DNA of 6,222 bases from Solobacterium sp. (lineage in GTDB: Bacteria; Bacillota_I; Bacilli_A; Erysipelotrichales; Erysipelotrichaceae): contig JAFWEA010000313.1 of assembly GCA_017543005.1 (NCBI GenBank), forward strand, positions 1 through 6,222. Reading direction: 5' to 3'. The notes beneath the pieces were generated by a model. The model saw nothing but the letters and a program-made list of their open reading frames with translations. It did no database searches and was not told the DNA's origin. This document shows positions 1 to 5,882 of this stretch, one piece after another. Every line of letters starts with the position of its first letter. The stretch's first letter is position 1. Both the position numbers and the translations under genes were made by a program.

Positions 1-561
1 CGGCGGGTCTTTGCGGAAACAACCGCCTGGCTGATCACCGATATGATGCATACAAACATGATCGGCGGCCTGGGTGTGGAAGCGAACCTCAGGACGATGA
101 CCTGCGCCGGCAAGACCGGAACGCATGAAGACAAGACGATCACCTTCGGCGGCTATACGCCGTACTACACGAGTTTCCTGCGGATCTCCTCGGATTCCTA
201 TACCTCCATGTACAAGCCATCCTCCTACTTCCAGGCGACCCATCTGTGGAAGTACTACATGCAGCCGATTCATGCGGAGCTGGAGGACAGGCCGATCCAG
301 GAGAAGACAGCCGAGGAGCTGGGCATTACGAAGTACTGGGTATGCCTGAACTCGGGTGACCTGGCCCTGAATACGTGTGCCGGGCACTGGGAATATGCAG
401 CCTTGACCAATGCCCCGACCGAATACTGCTCGCACCATGAATACTGGACCGATCCGGAACAGTATGCCGATCCTTCCGAGTACTACAGCTGGTGGGATGA
501 GAACGGCAACTTCCATGAAAACGGCTGGTGGGACGAAAACGGCAACTTCCATCTGTACTGA
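1..561 (+). CDS. Class A penicillin-binding protein (transglycosylase/transpeptidase), C-terminal fragment
   Basis: The frame is open at the left edge, so only the last 186 residues are visible. The KTGT box (window codons 38-41, bases 112-123) is the third conserved motif of the penicillin-binding transpeptidase fold, which cross-links peptidoglycan stem peptides outside the membrane. It is preceded by an AWLITDMM helix and followed by GGYTPYYTS, as in class A PBPs. Downstream, the pattern C115-x2-SG-x8-C126...PTEYC143-x-HH matches the Cys-containing segment that follows the transpeptidase domain in many Firmicutes PBP1-type proteins. The active-site serine (SxxK), the SxN motif and the glycosyltransferase domain lie outside the window. 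The last ~30 residues are rich in Trp, Tyr, His and Asp and end in a duplicated nonapeptide. It ends 12 bases before a hairpin terminator. A monofunctional class B PBP is possible but less likely given the tail. Confidence 0.88.
   Translation, partial: RRVFAETTAWLITDMMHTNMIGGLGVEANLRTMTCAGKTGTHEDKTITFGGYTPYYTSFLRISSDSYTSMYKPSSYFQATHLWKYYMQPIHAELEDRPIQEKTAEELGITKYWVCLNSGDLALNTCAGHWEYAALTNAPTEYCSHHEYWTDPEQYADPSEYYSWWDENGNFHENGWWDENGNFHLY
490..552 (+). repeat. Tandem duplication encoding WWDENGNFH twice at the PBP C-terminus
   Basis: Codons 164-172 and 176-184 encode the identical nonapeptide WWDENGNFH, separated by ENG, a 36-base period. The two DNA copies differ only at synonymous third positions (gat/gac, gag/gaa). 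The second copy is followed by Leu-Tyr and the stop codon. This is a short coding repeat in the extracellular tail. Its role is unknown; the aromatic and acidic make-up would suit a surface or wall contact, but that is inference. Confidence 0.9.
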
Positions 562-573
562 TGCAATATGAAA

Positions 574-601
574 AATGCCTCCCGGGGTTCCGGGAGGCGT
601 T
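574..601. terminator. Bidirectional intrinsic terminator between convergent genes
   Basis: A 9-bp perfect GC-rich stem pairs 577-585 with 590-598 around a GGTT loop, and weaker A-T/G-T pairs extend it. On the minus strand the stem is followed by a run of U (complement of a571-a575), a good terminator for the DUF1846 gene. On the plus strand the tail is the weaker tctgttt. It lies in the 44-bp gap between the converging PBP and DUF1846 genes and probably serves both. Confidence 0.85.
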
Positions 602-605
602 CTGT

Positions 606-2093
606 TTATTTGCGGTGATAGAGTTTCTTGTGCTGATAGACCGGATCGAATGTGACGTTGATCCCCAGCTTGCGGTAGACCTCTGCATCTTCCAGCGGCA
701 GGACGACGGTGGAATGGGCTTCGGCACCCCGCAGGTTGTTGAGCTGGGCCATGGCCTGGGCTGCGTGCCCGTTGGACTTGGCAGTGATTGCCAGGGCAAT
801 CAGCAGTTCATCGGAATGCAGACGCGGGTTGTGGTTGCCCAGGTTGTTGATCTTGAGTTCCTGGATCGGAGTGACATAATACGATTCGATCAGCGGGATT
901 TCCTTGTCAATGCCGCCGAGGGCCTTCAGGGAATTGATGATGGCCGCGGCAGAAGGGCCGAACAGGCTGGAAGTCTTGCCGGTGACGATCTGGCCGTCAG
1001 GCAGCTGCACAGCCATGGCCGGCGCGCCGGTATCCTCGGCCTTTTTCCGGGCCACGCCGGTGACCTTGCGGTCAGCCGGGGTCACACCCAGTTCGTTCAT
1101 CAGCAGTTCGATCTTTGTGACGGCGGTCGGGGCGACCTTTTCGCGCTTGACGTCGACCAGTGCCTGATAGTAGCGGCGGATGATCTCCTGCTTGGCAGCC
1201 TCAATGGCAGCTTCCTCATCCACGATGCAGTAGCCGACCATGTTCACGCCCATGTCAGTCGGGGACTTGTAGGGGGATACGGTCTGGATGCGCTGGATGA
1301 TGCGGTTCAGGACCGGGAAGATTTCAACGTCCCGGTTATAGTTGACGGCAGTGGTGCCGTAGGCTTCCAGATGATACGGGTCAATCATGTTCACGTCATT
1401 CAGGTCTGCCGTGGCTGCTTCATAGGCCAGGTTGACCGGATGATGCAGGTTCAGGTTCCAGACCGGGAAGGTCTCAAATTTGGCATAACCGGATTTGATG
1501 CCCCGTTCCTGATCGTGGTACAGCTGGGAAATGCAGGTGGCCATCTTGCCGGAACCCGGTCCCGGAGCGGTGACGACGATCAGGTTGCGGCTTGTTTCGA
1601 TATAATCATTCCGGCCCAGACCCTGCGGTGAGACGATGGCGTCCACGTCCGTCGGGTAGCCCGGGATGGGATAATGCTTGAAATAGCGGATGCCGCTGAG
1701 GTCCAGCTGATGCATGAAGGCATCGGCGCTGGGCTGGTGGGTATACTGCGTGATGACAACACTGCCGGCATACAGTCCCAGTTCCTTGAAGGCATCCAGC
1801 AGCCGGAAGACTTCCTGGTCATAACTGATGCCGAGATCCCCGCGGGATTTGGACTGCTCGATATTATTGGCGTTGATGCAGATAATCAGTTCCACCTGAT
1901 CCCGCAGTTCGGTCAGCAGCCGGATTTTGTTGTTCGGCTCATAACCCGGCAGGACCCGGGAGGCATGAAAGTCTTCGAACATCTTTCCGCCGAATTCAAG
2001 GTAAAGCTTGCCCTGGAAAAGATTGATCCGTTCAAGGATTTTGTCACGCTGCATCTGCAGGTATTTTTCTGAATCAAAGGCTTTCTTTTTCAT
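606..2093 (-). CDS. DUF1846 (UPF0371) family protein, function unknown
   Basis: The 495-residue product matches the DUF1846/UPF0371 family over its whole length, and that length is typical. Recognisable segments are the N-terminal [14 protein letters not shown], the glycine-rich APGPGSGK at 176-183, which resembles a nucleotide-binding P-loop (G-x4-GK), and [13 protein letters not shown] near 372-384. There is no signal peptide or membrane span, so it is probably cytosolic. Structures of family members exist, but to my knowledge the biochemical role is not settled; nucleotide binding is an inference from the loop. The start is supported by a GAGGA ribosome site (2101-2105) seven bases upstream and by an extended -10 promoter before it. 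It is a single-gene unit, divergent from the hydrolase and convergent with the PBP. The long plus-strand frame across this gene is an antisense shadow. Confidence 0.93.
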   Translation of the reverse strand: MKKKAFDSEKYLQMQRDKILERINLFQGKLYLEFGGKMFEDFHASRVLPGYEPNNKIRLLTELRDQVELIICINANNIEQSKSRGDLGISYDQEVFRLLDAFKELGLYAGSVVITQYTHQPSADAFMHQLDLSGIRYFKHYPIPGYPTDVDAIVSPQGLGRNDYIETSRNLIVVTAPGPGSGKMATCISQLYHDQERGIKSGYAKFETFPVWNLNLHHPVNLAYEAATADLNDVNMIDPYHLEAYGTTAVNYNRDVEIFPVLNRIIQRIQTVSPYKSPTDMGVNMVGYCIVDEEAAIEAAKQEIIRRYYQALVDVKREKVAPTAVTKIELLMNELGVTPADRKVTGVARKKAEDTGAPAMAVQLPDGQIVTGKTSSLFGPSAAAIINSLKALGGIDKEIPLIESYYVTPIQELKINNLGNHNPRLHSDELLIALAITAKSNGHAAQAMAQLNNLRGAEAHSTVVLPLEDAEVYRKLGINVTFDPVYQHKKLYHRK

Positions 2094-2116
2094 ATGGCTG
2101 TCCTCACACTCTGTAA

Positions 2117-2125
2117 AGTATAACA
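2117..2125 (-). promoter_or_regulatory. Extended -10 promoter for the DUF1846 gene
   Basis: Reading the minus strand, TGTTATACT is an extended -10 element (TGn followed by a TATAAT-like hexamer at 2117-2122). No good -35 box lies at the usual distance, as is common for extended -10 promoters. Transcription would begin near 2110, leaving a leader of about 17 bases that contains the GAGGA ribosome site. Confidence 0.55.
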
Positions 2126-2146
2126 GAACATATCATCTGTTTCTTG

Positions 2147-2177
2147 TTGAAAATATGAAAATATCGGAATGTATAAT
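2147..2177 (+). promoter_or_regulatory. Promoter for the alpha/beta hydrolase gene
   Basis: A perfect TATAAT -10 box lies at 2172-2177, with a TTGAAA -35 candidate at 2147-2152. The 19-bp spacer is longer than the optimum, so it is probably of moderate strength. It sits 26 bases upstream of the hydrolase start and is arranged back-to-back with the DUF1846 promoter in the same 110-bp intergenic region. Confidence 0.55.
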
Positions 2178-2203
2178 GAAGACAGGAAAGCGGGTGAAAA
2201 AAT

Positions 2204-3064
2204 ATGAAAAAAGATGATCATCGCAGAATCAAGACCGAATATTTATTCAAGGATATGCCGGTGAAGAAAGGTGTGGAAATTGCCAACTACCGGCTCTGGA
2301 ACATGGAAATCGACGGCAGCCGGATCTTCGGTGAGGTCATGTGGCCCAACGGGACATTTGATCAGCCGCGGCCGCTGGTGATTTTCTTCCACGGGTTCCC
2401 GGGCGGTCACCGCAGTGAGGATATCGCCAGTGCATGGCGGCGGGCCGGCTGTGTTGTCATCTGCCCGAACCACAGGGGTGCCTGGGGCAGCGGCGGCAAG
2501 TTCACGGTCTCCAACTGCATCGAGGACGCCATTGCCATCGCGAAGTTCTACCATAATAAGAAAAACGCAAAACAGTACAATATTGACCCGGACGCAATTT
2601 TCCTGGCCGGCCATTCCATGGGCGGCAACACCAGCATCAATGCGGCCAGAAAGCTGAAATGGCTCAAGGGCATCATCCTGTTCGCCCCTGGAAACATGGT
2701 GGTATCCATGCAGAGGGATGAGGCAGCCATGGACAACCTGCTCGCGGTCGGGGCACCGATGCTGGCCTGTGACGGACCGGCTGCGCTGAAGCAGGATCTG
2801 GTGGACCATATCAATGACTATGACTTCAAGTATGCCGCCAAGGATCTGAAGAAGATGAATATATGCCTGCTGTTAGGCAAATATGATCCGTCGGTTGACT
2901 ATGACCAGGATCTCAAGCCGCTGTGGGACAAGCTGACGGAAAAGGGCGATGACGGGGTGATCCGCCGCCAGAAGACCTTCCCGTGTGCGCACGGTTTCTG
3001 CAACTCCCGCAACAATGCCATCAAATATTCCGCCGAGTTCATTGCGGACCTCTGCAACGGATAA
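2204..3064 (+). CDS. Alpha/beta hydrolase (serine esterase/acyl-peptidase-like)
   Basis: The 286-residue product is a single alpha/beta-hydrolase domain without a signal peptide, so it is probably cytosolic. FFHGFPGG (61-68) is the strand-3 HG oxyanion region, NHRGAWGSGG (89-98) the following loop, and GHSMGG (136-141) the nucleophile elbow with S138 as the likely catalytic serine. D228 in LGKYDPS and H263 in CAHGF sit where the acid and histidine of the triad are expected, so the enzyme should be active on an ester, thioester or amide bond. The substrate cannot be read from sequence. A GGGTGA ribosome site lies six bases before the ATG, and the gene has its own promoter and terminator. Neighbours give no substrate clue. 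Confidence 0.9.
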   Translation: MKKDDHRRIKTEYLFKDMPVKKGVEIANYRLWNMEIDGSRIFGEVMWPNGTFDQPRPLVIFFHGFPGGHRSEDIASAWRRAGCVVICPNHRGAWGSGGKFTVSNCIEDAIAIAKFYHNKKNAKQYNIDPDAIFLAGHSMGGNTSINAARKLKWLKGIILFAPGNMVVSMQRDEAAMDNLLAVGAPMLACDGPAALKQDLVDHINDYDFKYAAKDLKKMNICLLLGKYDPSVDYDQDLKPLWDKLTEKGDDGVIRRQKTFPCAHGFCNSRNNAIKYSAEFIADLCNG

Positions 3065-3074
3065 TGACTGAAAT

Positions 3075-3111
3075 AAATGCGCCCGGTCAGCATTGACCGG
3101 ACGCGTTTTTT
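3075..3111. terminator. Intrinsic terminator shared by the hydrolase and HTH genes
   Basis: The stem pairs 3079-3089 with 3094-3104 around a GCAT loop. It has ten paired bases with one C/A mismatch (3082/3101), and A-T pairs extend it at the base. A T-run at 3106-3111 makes it a strong terminator for the plus-strand hydrolase. The T-run overlaps the stop codon of the converging HTH gene. On the minus strand the stem is followed by the U-rich AUUUAUUU, so it may also end that operon. Confidence 0.88.
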
Positions 3112-3337
3112 ATATATCTGAGGGATCAGCAGAAGGATCGTATTCCAGAATGTCACCGGGCTGGCAGTCCAGCGCTTCGCAGATCGCTTCCAGGGTGGAA
3201 AAGCGGATGGCGCTGATCCTGCCGGTTTTCATCTTGGACAGATTGACGTTGGTGACCCCGACTTTTTCCGAGAGTTCCTTGAGGCTGATCTTGCGGTCAG
3301 CCATGACCCGGTCCAGGCGCAGTATGATTTTACCCAT
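3110..3337 (-). CDS. Small Cro/CI-type helix-turn-helix regulator (YozG-like)
   Basis: The 75-residue product is almost entirely a helix-turn-helix domain. The scanning and recognition helices lie at about 19-40 (SLKELSEKVGVTNVNLSKMKTG). They are followed by the signature AIRFSTLEAICEALDCQPGDILEY (43-66), which is diagnostic of the small YozG-like Cro/CI group. Members are commonly encoded next to a DUF2975 membrane protein, as here. The start lies eight bases after the DUF2975 stop. The ribosome site GAGGT overlaps that TGA stop and sits five bases before the ATG, so the two genes are probably translationally coupled. It likely binds DNA as a dimer and may control its own operon; the target is not shown by the sequence. 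The short acidic tail after residue 66 is unremarkable. Confidence 0.92.
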   Translation of the reverse strand: MGKIILRLDRVMADRKISLKELSEKVGVTNVNLSKMKTGRISAIRFSTLEAICEALDCQPGDILEYDPSADPSDI

Positions 3338-3345
3338 GATTTACC

Positions 3346-3945
3346 TCACAGTGTTTCATCGGATTCCTTCTGCAGCTCGGCGCCATACCGGAACACATAG
3401 GACATCAGGTACAGGGCGAGGGCCGCAATCAGGAAGGTAATGCTGAAGGAATAGTGGTATTCCACCCCGGTGACCGTGCCGGGCTTGAACAGGGCCTGCA
3501 GGTCGAAGGATGTCAGTACCATGGCCTGGGAGGCAGCGCTGAGAACAGAGGCGATGATGCCGCCCAGCAGCACACAGTGACCCAGGGTGCGGAACCGTCC
3601 GGCAATGCCTTCATCAAATGGCCGGCCTTCCTTCATCGGCTGCAGAATCATTTTGACATTCCGGATCCCGTACCAGGTAACGGCCAGCAGGATGACGGCA
3701 GCTGCCAGGATCATGACAATCTGCGTTTTGCTCATACCGCCGGCTTCGATACCGGGAGCCAGCCGCACGGTGACATCGCCGAAACTGAGCGACGTGTAAG
3801 TGAACGCATCCATGGGACCTGACAGGGTGAACAGCAGGCCTGCCGCCACGACCAGGATCACGGCCGCAACGATGACCAGGATCTGCATGATATTGAATAC
3901 GGTGTACAGAGTGGAAGCTGATTTCTTCATCTTTTCGATTTTCAT
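3346..3945 (-). CDS. DUF2975 family integral membrane protein
   Basis: The 199-residue product has four predicted membrane segments, at about 20-40, 75-95, 120-140 and 167-187, and no enzyme motif. The segment IRNVKMILQPMKEGRPFDEGIAGRFRTLG (94-122) between helices two and three is the conserved part of DUF2975. The family is usually paired with a YozG-like HTH gene, which follows directly here. Its function is unknown; it could sense a membrane signal or restrain the regulator, but that is inference. The ATG has a strong GAGGAA ribosome site (3951-3956) at five bases. A near-consensus promoter and a hairpin in the leader precede it. A loop of about 34 residues between helices one and two probably faces the outside. 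Confidence 0.88.
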   Translation of the reverse strand: MKIEKMKKSASTLYTVFNIMQILVIVAAVILVVAAGLLFTLSGPMDAFTYTSLSFGDVTVRLAPGIEAGGMSKTQIVMILAAAVILLAVTWYGIRNVKMILQPMKEGRPFDEGIAGRFRTLGHCVLLGGIIASVLSAASQAMVLTSFDLQALFKPGTVTGVEYHYSFSITFLIAALALYLMSYVFRYGAELQKESDETL

Positions 3946-3958
3946 ATCGTTTCCTCAT

Positions 3959-3974
3959 AAGCACCGCTGTGCTT
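3959..3974 (-). promoter_or_regulatory. Leader hairpin just upstream of the DUF2975 ribosome site
   Basis: AAGCAC (3959-3964) pairs with GTGCTT (3969-3974) around a four-base loop. In the transcript it lies within the ~37-base leader predicted from the promoter, only two bases before the GAGGAA ribosome site. It could influence translation or mRNA stability, or the same inverted repeat could be a DNA operator for the operon's own HTH protein. No direct evidence separates these. Confidence 0.45.
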
Positions 3975-3988
3975 TTCTTTCTGAACAC

Positions 3989-4017
3989 AGAATAAGCGAA
4001 GAAAATATGAAAGTCAA
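3989..4017 (-). promoter_or_regulatory. Near-consensus sigma-A promoter of the DUF2975-HTH operon
   Basis: On the minus strand a TTGACT -35 box (4012-4017) is separated by exactly 17 bases from a TATTCT -10 box (3989-3994). Transcription would start near 3982, giving a leader of about 37 bases. It is the best-spaced promoter in the window and suggests the operon is well expressed unless repressed. Confidence 0.72.
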
Positions 4018-4030
4018 TAAGAAATTAACG

Positions 4031-4051
4031 AAAAACGATAAATAATTATCG
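4031..4051 (-). terminator. AT-rich intrinsic terminator after the B3/B4 gene
   Basis: On the minus strand CGATAA (4046-4051) pairs with TTATCG (4036-4041) around a TTAT loop and is followed by five U (4031-4035). It begins five bases after the B3/B4 stop codon and just before the -35 box of the next operon. The stem is only six pairs and AT-rich, so termination may be incomplete. Alternatively the palindrome could be a protein-binding site upstream of the DUF2975 promoter. Confidence 0.5.
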
Positions 4052-4055
4052 AATC

Positions 4056-4712
4056 TTAAATTACATGCTTTGTGATGACAGCATCCGGGCACAGCAGCCG
4101 GACGCAGGCGGCCAGCTCATCCAGGGCATTCCGGAGCGTTTCTTCCGGCATGCCCGGCATGCCGAAGACAGGGTAGAAGACATGCCGGCTGTCTTCATGA
4201 CAGCAGGTTCTTGCGTCTGCCCCGGCAACCAGGCTCAGTATAATGCCGTCATCATCCCGGCCGATGACATCATTGGGATAGCAGTGCACTTCTTCCCCGC
4301 GCAGCCCGATGAACGGTTCCCGTTCCGCGGCCGAACAGATGCGGATATCACCATGAACCCGGTCAAGGTCATGGGTGCCGGACAGCATGCGGGTTTTGAT
4401 CTCAAACAGGAACGGCACTTCAGCAGCCGGGTTATGGCGCGGAAAGGGACGGTCCTTCAGGATCGACTCGAACTGTAGCATGACCGGATAGGTTTTCTTG
4501 AACTTTCTGAAGAAGCGGAAGTAGGGATCTTCACCGAACATGGCTTTGCGGTCATAGTCCGCGAATTCTTCCTTGAGCTCGGCGATGGTCCTGTCCGCAG
4601 CTGCATAAAATGCCTCGGTGGTCCATGTTTCCCGGGCCGGGTACTGTACTTCCAGCCAGGCAAACAGGATATTGCGTTCTTTCAGAAGATGATCTTTTGT
4701 AAACACTGGCAT
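4056..4712 (-). CDS. Stand-alone B3/B4 tRNA-binding-domain protein (PheRS-beta related)
   Basis: From the start chosen here the product has 218 residues. FGEDPYFRFFRKFKKTYPVMLQFESILKDRPFP (59-91) and the later LSGTHDLDRVHGDIRICSAAEREPFIGLRGEE (110-141) follow the plan of the solo B3/B4 domain. That domain is related to the region of phenylalanyl-tRNA synthetase beta that clears mischarged Tyr-tRNA(Phe). Solo versions are common in Firmicutes; a trans-editing or tRNA/nucleotide-binding role is plausible but unproven. There is no signal peptide or membrane span. The open frame continues nine codons upstream to an ATG at 4737-4739, but that ATG has no ribosome site and overlaps the likely -10 box, whereas the ATG at 4710-4712 has GGAGG eight bases ahead. 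The gene is divergent from the AEC transporter. Confidence 0.82.
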   Translation of the reverse strand: MPVFTKDHLLKERNILFAWLEVQYPARETWTTEAFYAAADRTIAELKEEFADYDRKAMFGEDPYFRFFRKFKKTYPVMLQFESILKDRPFPRHNPAAEVPFLFEIKTRMLSGTHDLDRVHGDIRICSAAEREPFIGLRGEEVHCYPNDVIGRDDDGIILSLVAGADARTCCHEDSRHVFYPVFGMPGMPEETLRNALDELAACVRLLCPDAVITKHVI

Positions 4713-4720
4713 GCTTGTTT

Positions 4721-4725
4721 CCTCC
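4721..4725 (-). promoter_or_regulatory. Strong Shine-Dalgarno site that decides the B3/B4 gene start
   Basis: The minus-strand GGAGG lies eight bases before the ATG at 4710-4712 and inside the reading frame that would follow the upstream ATG at 4737-4739. Its position argues that translation starts at the downstream ATG, giving a protein that begins MPVFTKDH. Confidence 0.8.
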
Positions 4726-4734
4726 ACAAGTTTT

Positions 4735-4763
4735 ATCATAATTCAAAAAAATATAAATGTTGA
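4735..4763 (-). promoter_or_regulatory. Probable promoter of the B3/B4 gene
   Basis: On the minus strand TATGAT (4735-4740) is a good -10 box, 17 bases from a partial -35 match TCAACA (4758-4763). Transcription would start near 4728, just ahead of the GGAGG ribosome site. The intervening T-run and AT-rich spacer fit a sigma-A promoter. No equally clear promoter was found for the divergent AEC gene in this 107-bp gap; TAGAAT at 4791-4796 is a -10 candidate without a good -35. Confidence 0.45.
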
Positions 4764-4819
4764 TCATTTCCTTTTCTTGCCGGGCGGTAGTAGAATAATG
4801 CGCGGGAAAGAGGATTTGT

Positions 4820-5758
4820 ATGAACAGTATGCTTGTGGCTGCCAACGCAGTCCTGCCGATTGCCTTCATGATGTTTCTCGGGGCATTTCTGAAGAGCAGA
4901 AAGATTGTCCGGGATACATCGTTTAAAGATTTCAACTGGGTTGTTTTCCATGTCTGCCTGCCGCTGACCCTGTTCAACAGCATTCAGGGCATGGATCCGG
5001 CGATGCTGACGGATCCGGCAATCGTCATCTTTGCCCTGTGTTCCCTGGCTGTGGTGATTATCCTGGCCATGGTGCTGATCGGGCGGATGAAGCTGGATGA
5101 CCGGCAGAAGGGGGTCATGGTTCAGGCGATTTACCGCTCGAACTTTGTCATCCTCGGCATACCGATTATCGAAAGCATCTACGGTACCGGCAATACCGGG
5201 CCGACGCCGCTGCTGGTTGCCTTTGTGGTGCCGGTGTTCAATGTTGTCTCCGTGCTGATTCTTTCGCACTATTCCGGGGCGAAGGGTAATATTGCCCAGA
5301 CCGTGAAGAAGGTCTTCACCAACCCGCTGATTATCGGCGCGATCCTGGGCTTTATCTATAAGTTCTCCGGGATTACGATGCCGGTCATGATCAGCGGCAT
5401 CATCAGCCAGATCACGAAGATGTCGACACCGCTGTCACTGCTGGTGCTGGGCGGCAGCTTTGAATTCGTATCCATTAAAAACAATATGAAACTGCTGACC
5501 ATCGTCACGGCCGGCCGGCTGATCATTGTCCCGGTTGCAGTGCTTGGTGCAGCGATTGCCATGGGCTACCGCGGGGTGGACCTGGCCTCATTGATGGCAT
5601 TATTTGCCGGGCCGGCAGCGATCGCGTCATTCTCCATGGCGCAGGAGATGGGCCTGGACGGGGAACTGGCAGCGCAGTGTGTCATGAGCACAACCGTGTG
5701 CGTCATCCTGACCATGTTCCTGCTGATCAGCGGTCTGGGGGCGTTCGGACTGCTGTAA
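4820..5758 (+). CDS. AEC family transporter (auxin efflux carrier / malate permease-like)
   Basis: The 312-residue product is an integral membrane protein with about ten hydrophobic segments: roughly 7-25, 39-56, 66-88, 100-120, 130-150, 167-183, 187-210, 224-245, 255-275 and 288-310. The central hydrophilic region is short (151-166). NWVVFHVCLPLTLFNSI (39-55), YRSNFVILGIPI (105-116), TNPLIIGAILGF (167-178) and GRLIIVPV (232-239) match conserved stretches of the AEC (auxin efflux carrier) family. Bacterial members include malate and other organic-anion carriers; the substrate here is unknown. Its length is usual for the family. The ATG has an AAAGAGGA ribosome site at five bases. It is a single-gene unit with its own terminator. 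All 13 proline codons are CCG. Confidence 0.92.
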   Translation: MNSMLVAANAVLPIAFMMFLGAFLKSRKIVRDTSFKDFNWVVFHVCLPLTLFNSIQGMDPAMLTDPAIVIFALCSLAVVIILAMVLIGRMKLDDRQKGVMVQAIYRSNFVILGIPIIESIYGTGNTGPTPLLVAFVVPVFNVVSVLILSHYSGAKGNIAQTVKKVFTNPLIIGAILGFIYKFSGITMPVMISGIISQITKMSTPLSLLVLGGSFEFVSIKNNMKLLTIVTAGRLIIVPVAVLGAAIAMGYRGVDLASLMALFAGPAAIASFSMAQEMGLDGELAAQCVMSTTVCVILTMFLLISGLGAFGLL

Positions 5759-5766
5759 AAACAGAA

Positions 5767-5793
5767 AAAAACTGCATATTGCATGCAGTTTTT
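5767..5793. terminator. Bidirectional terminator between the AEC gene and tRNA-Pro
   Basis: An 11-bp perfect stem pairs 5767-5777 with 5783-5793 around a five-base loop. T-rich sequence follows on the plus strand and an A-run precedes it, so it can also terminate minus-strand transcripts. It begins eight bases after the AEC stop and ends seven bases beyond the tRNA 3' end, and so serves both. Confidence 0.88.
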
Positions 5794-5800
5794 ATTTTAC

Positions 5801-5877
5801 TGGTCGGGATGGCAGGATTTGAACCTGTGACCCCTTCGTCCCGAACGAAGTGCACTACCAAGCTGTGCTACATCCCG
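5801..5877 (-). tRNA. tRNA-Pro, anticodon CGG, CCA encoded
   Basis: The 77-base minus-strand sequence folds as a complete cloverleaf. It has a perfect 7-bp acceptor stem with the C1:G72 pair typical of bacterial tRNA-Pro, a 4-bp D stem (GCAC/GTGC) with a GG-containing D loop, and an anticodon stem CTTCG/CGAAG with loop TTCGGGA. The variable loop has five bases, the T loop is TTCAAAT, the discriminator is A, and CCA is encoded. The anticodon CGG (template positions 5841-5843) reads CCG. The first T-stem pair is an A/C mismatch (5828/5812); otherwise all stems are intact. It is preceded by a strong promoter and followed by a shared terminator. Confidence 0.96.
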
Positions 5878-5882
5878 TTGAT

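Noticed and set aside
528..1631. A 367-residue open frame on the plus strand opposite the DUF1846 gene
   Set aside because: It lies fully antisense to a clear family member, starts inside the PBP coding end, crosses a strong terminator and shows no recognisable domain. It is a shadow of the minus-strand codon bias.
2243..2809. A 188-residue minus-strand frame inside the hydrolase gene
   Set aside because: It is antisense to a gene with a complete catalytic triad and has no domain or promoter. GC-biased third positions make such frames common.
3080..3104. Inverted repeat read as a possible operator or attachment site
   Set aside because: A stem, tetraloop and T-run directly after a stop codon fit an intrinsic terminator fully. 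No integrase or target duplication is present.
4065..4478. A 137-residue plus-strand frame opposite the B3/B4 gene
   Set aside because: It is antisense to a recognised family with a strong ribosome site and has no ribosome site or homology signal of its own.
4736..5269. A 177-residue His/Gln/Asp-rich minus-strand frame in the AEC gene
   Set aside because: Its polar, low-complexity composition is what results from reading the complement of codons for hydrophobic membrane helices. It is not a metal-binding protein.
5801..5877. tRNA-Pro as an integration site for a mobile element
   Set aside because: No integrase gene and no repeated copy of the tRNA 3' end is seen in the window, and both flanks are ordinary chromosomal genes.
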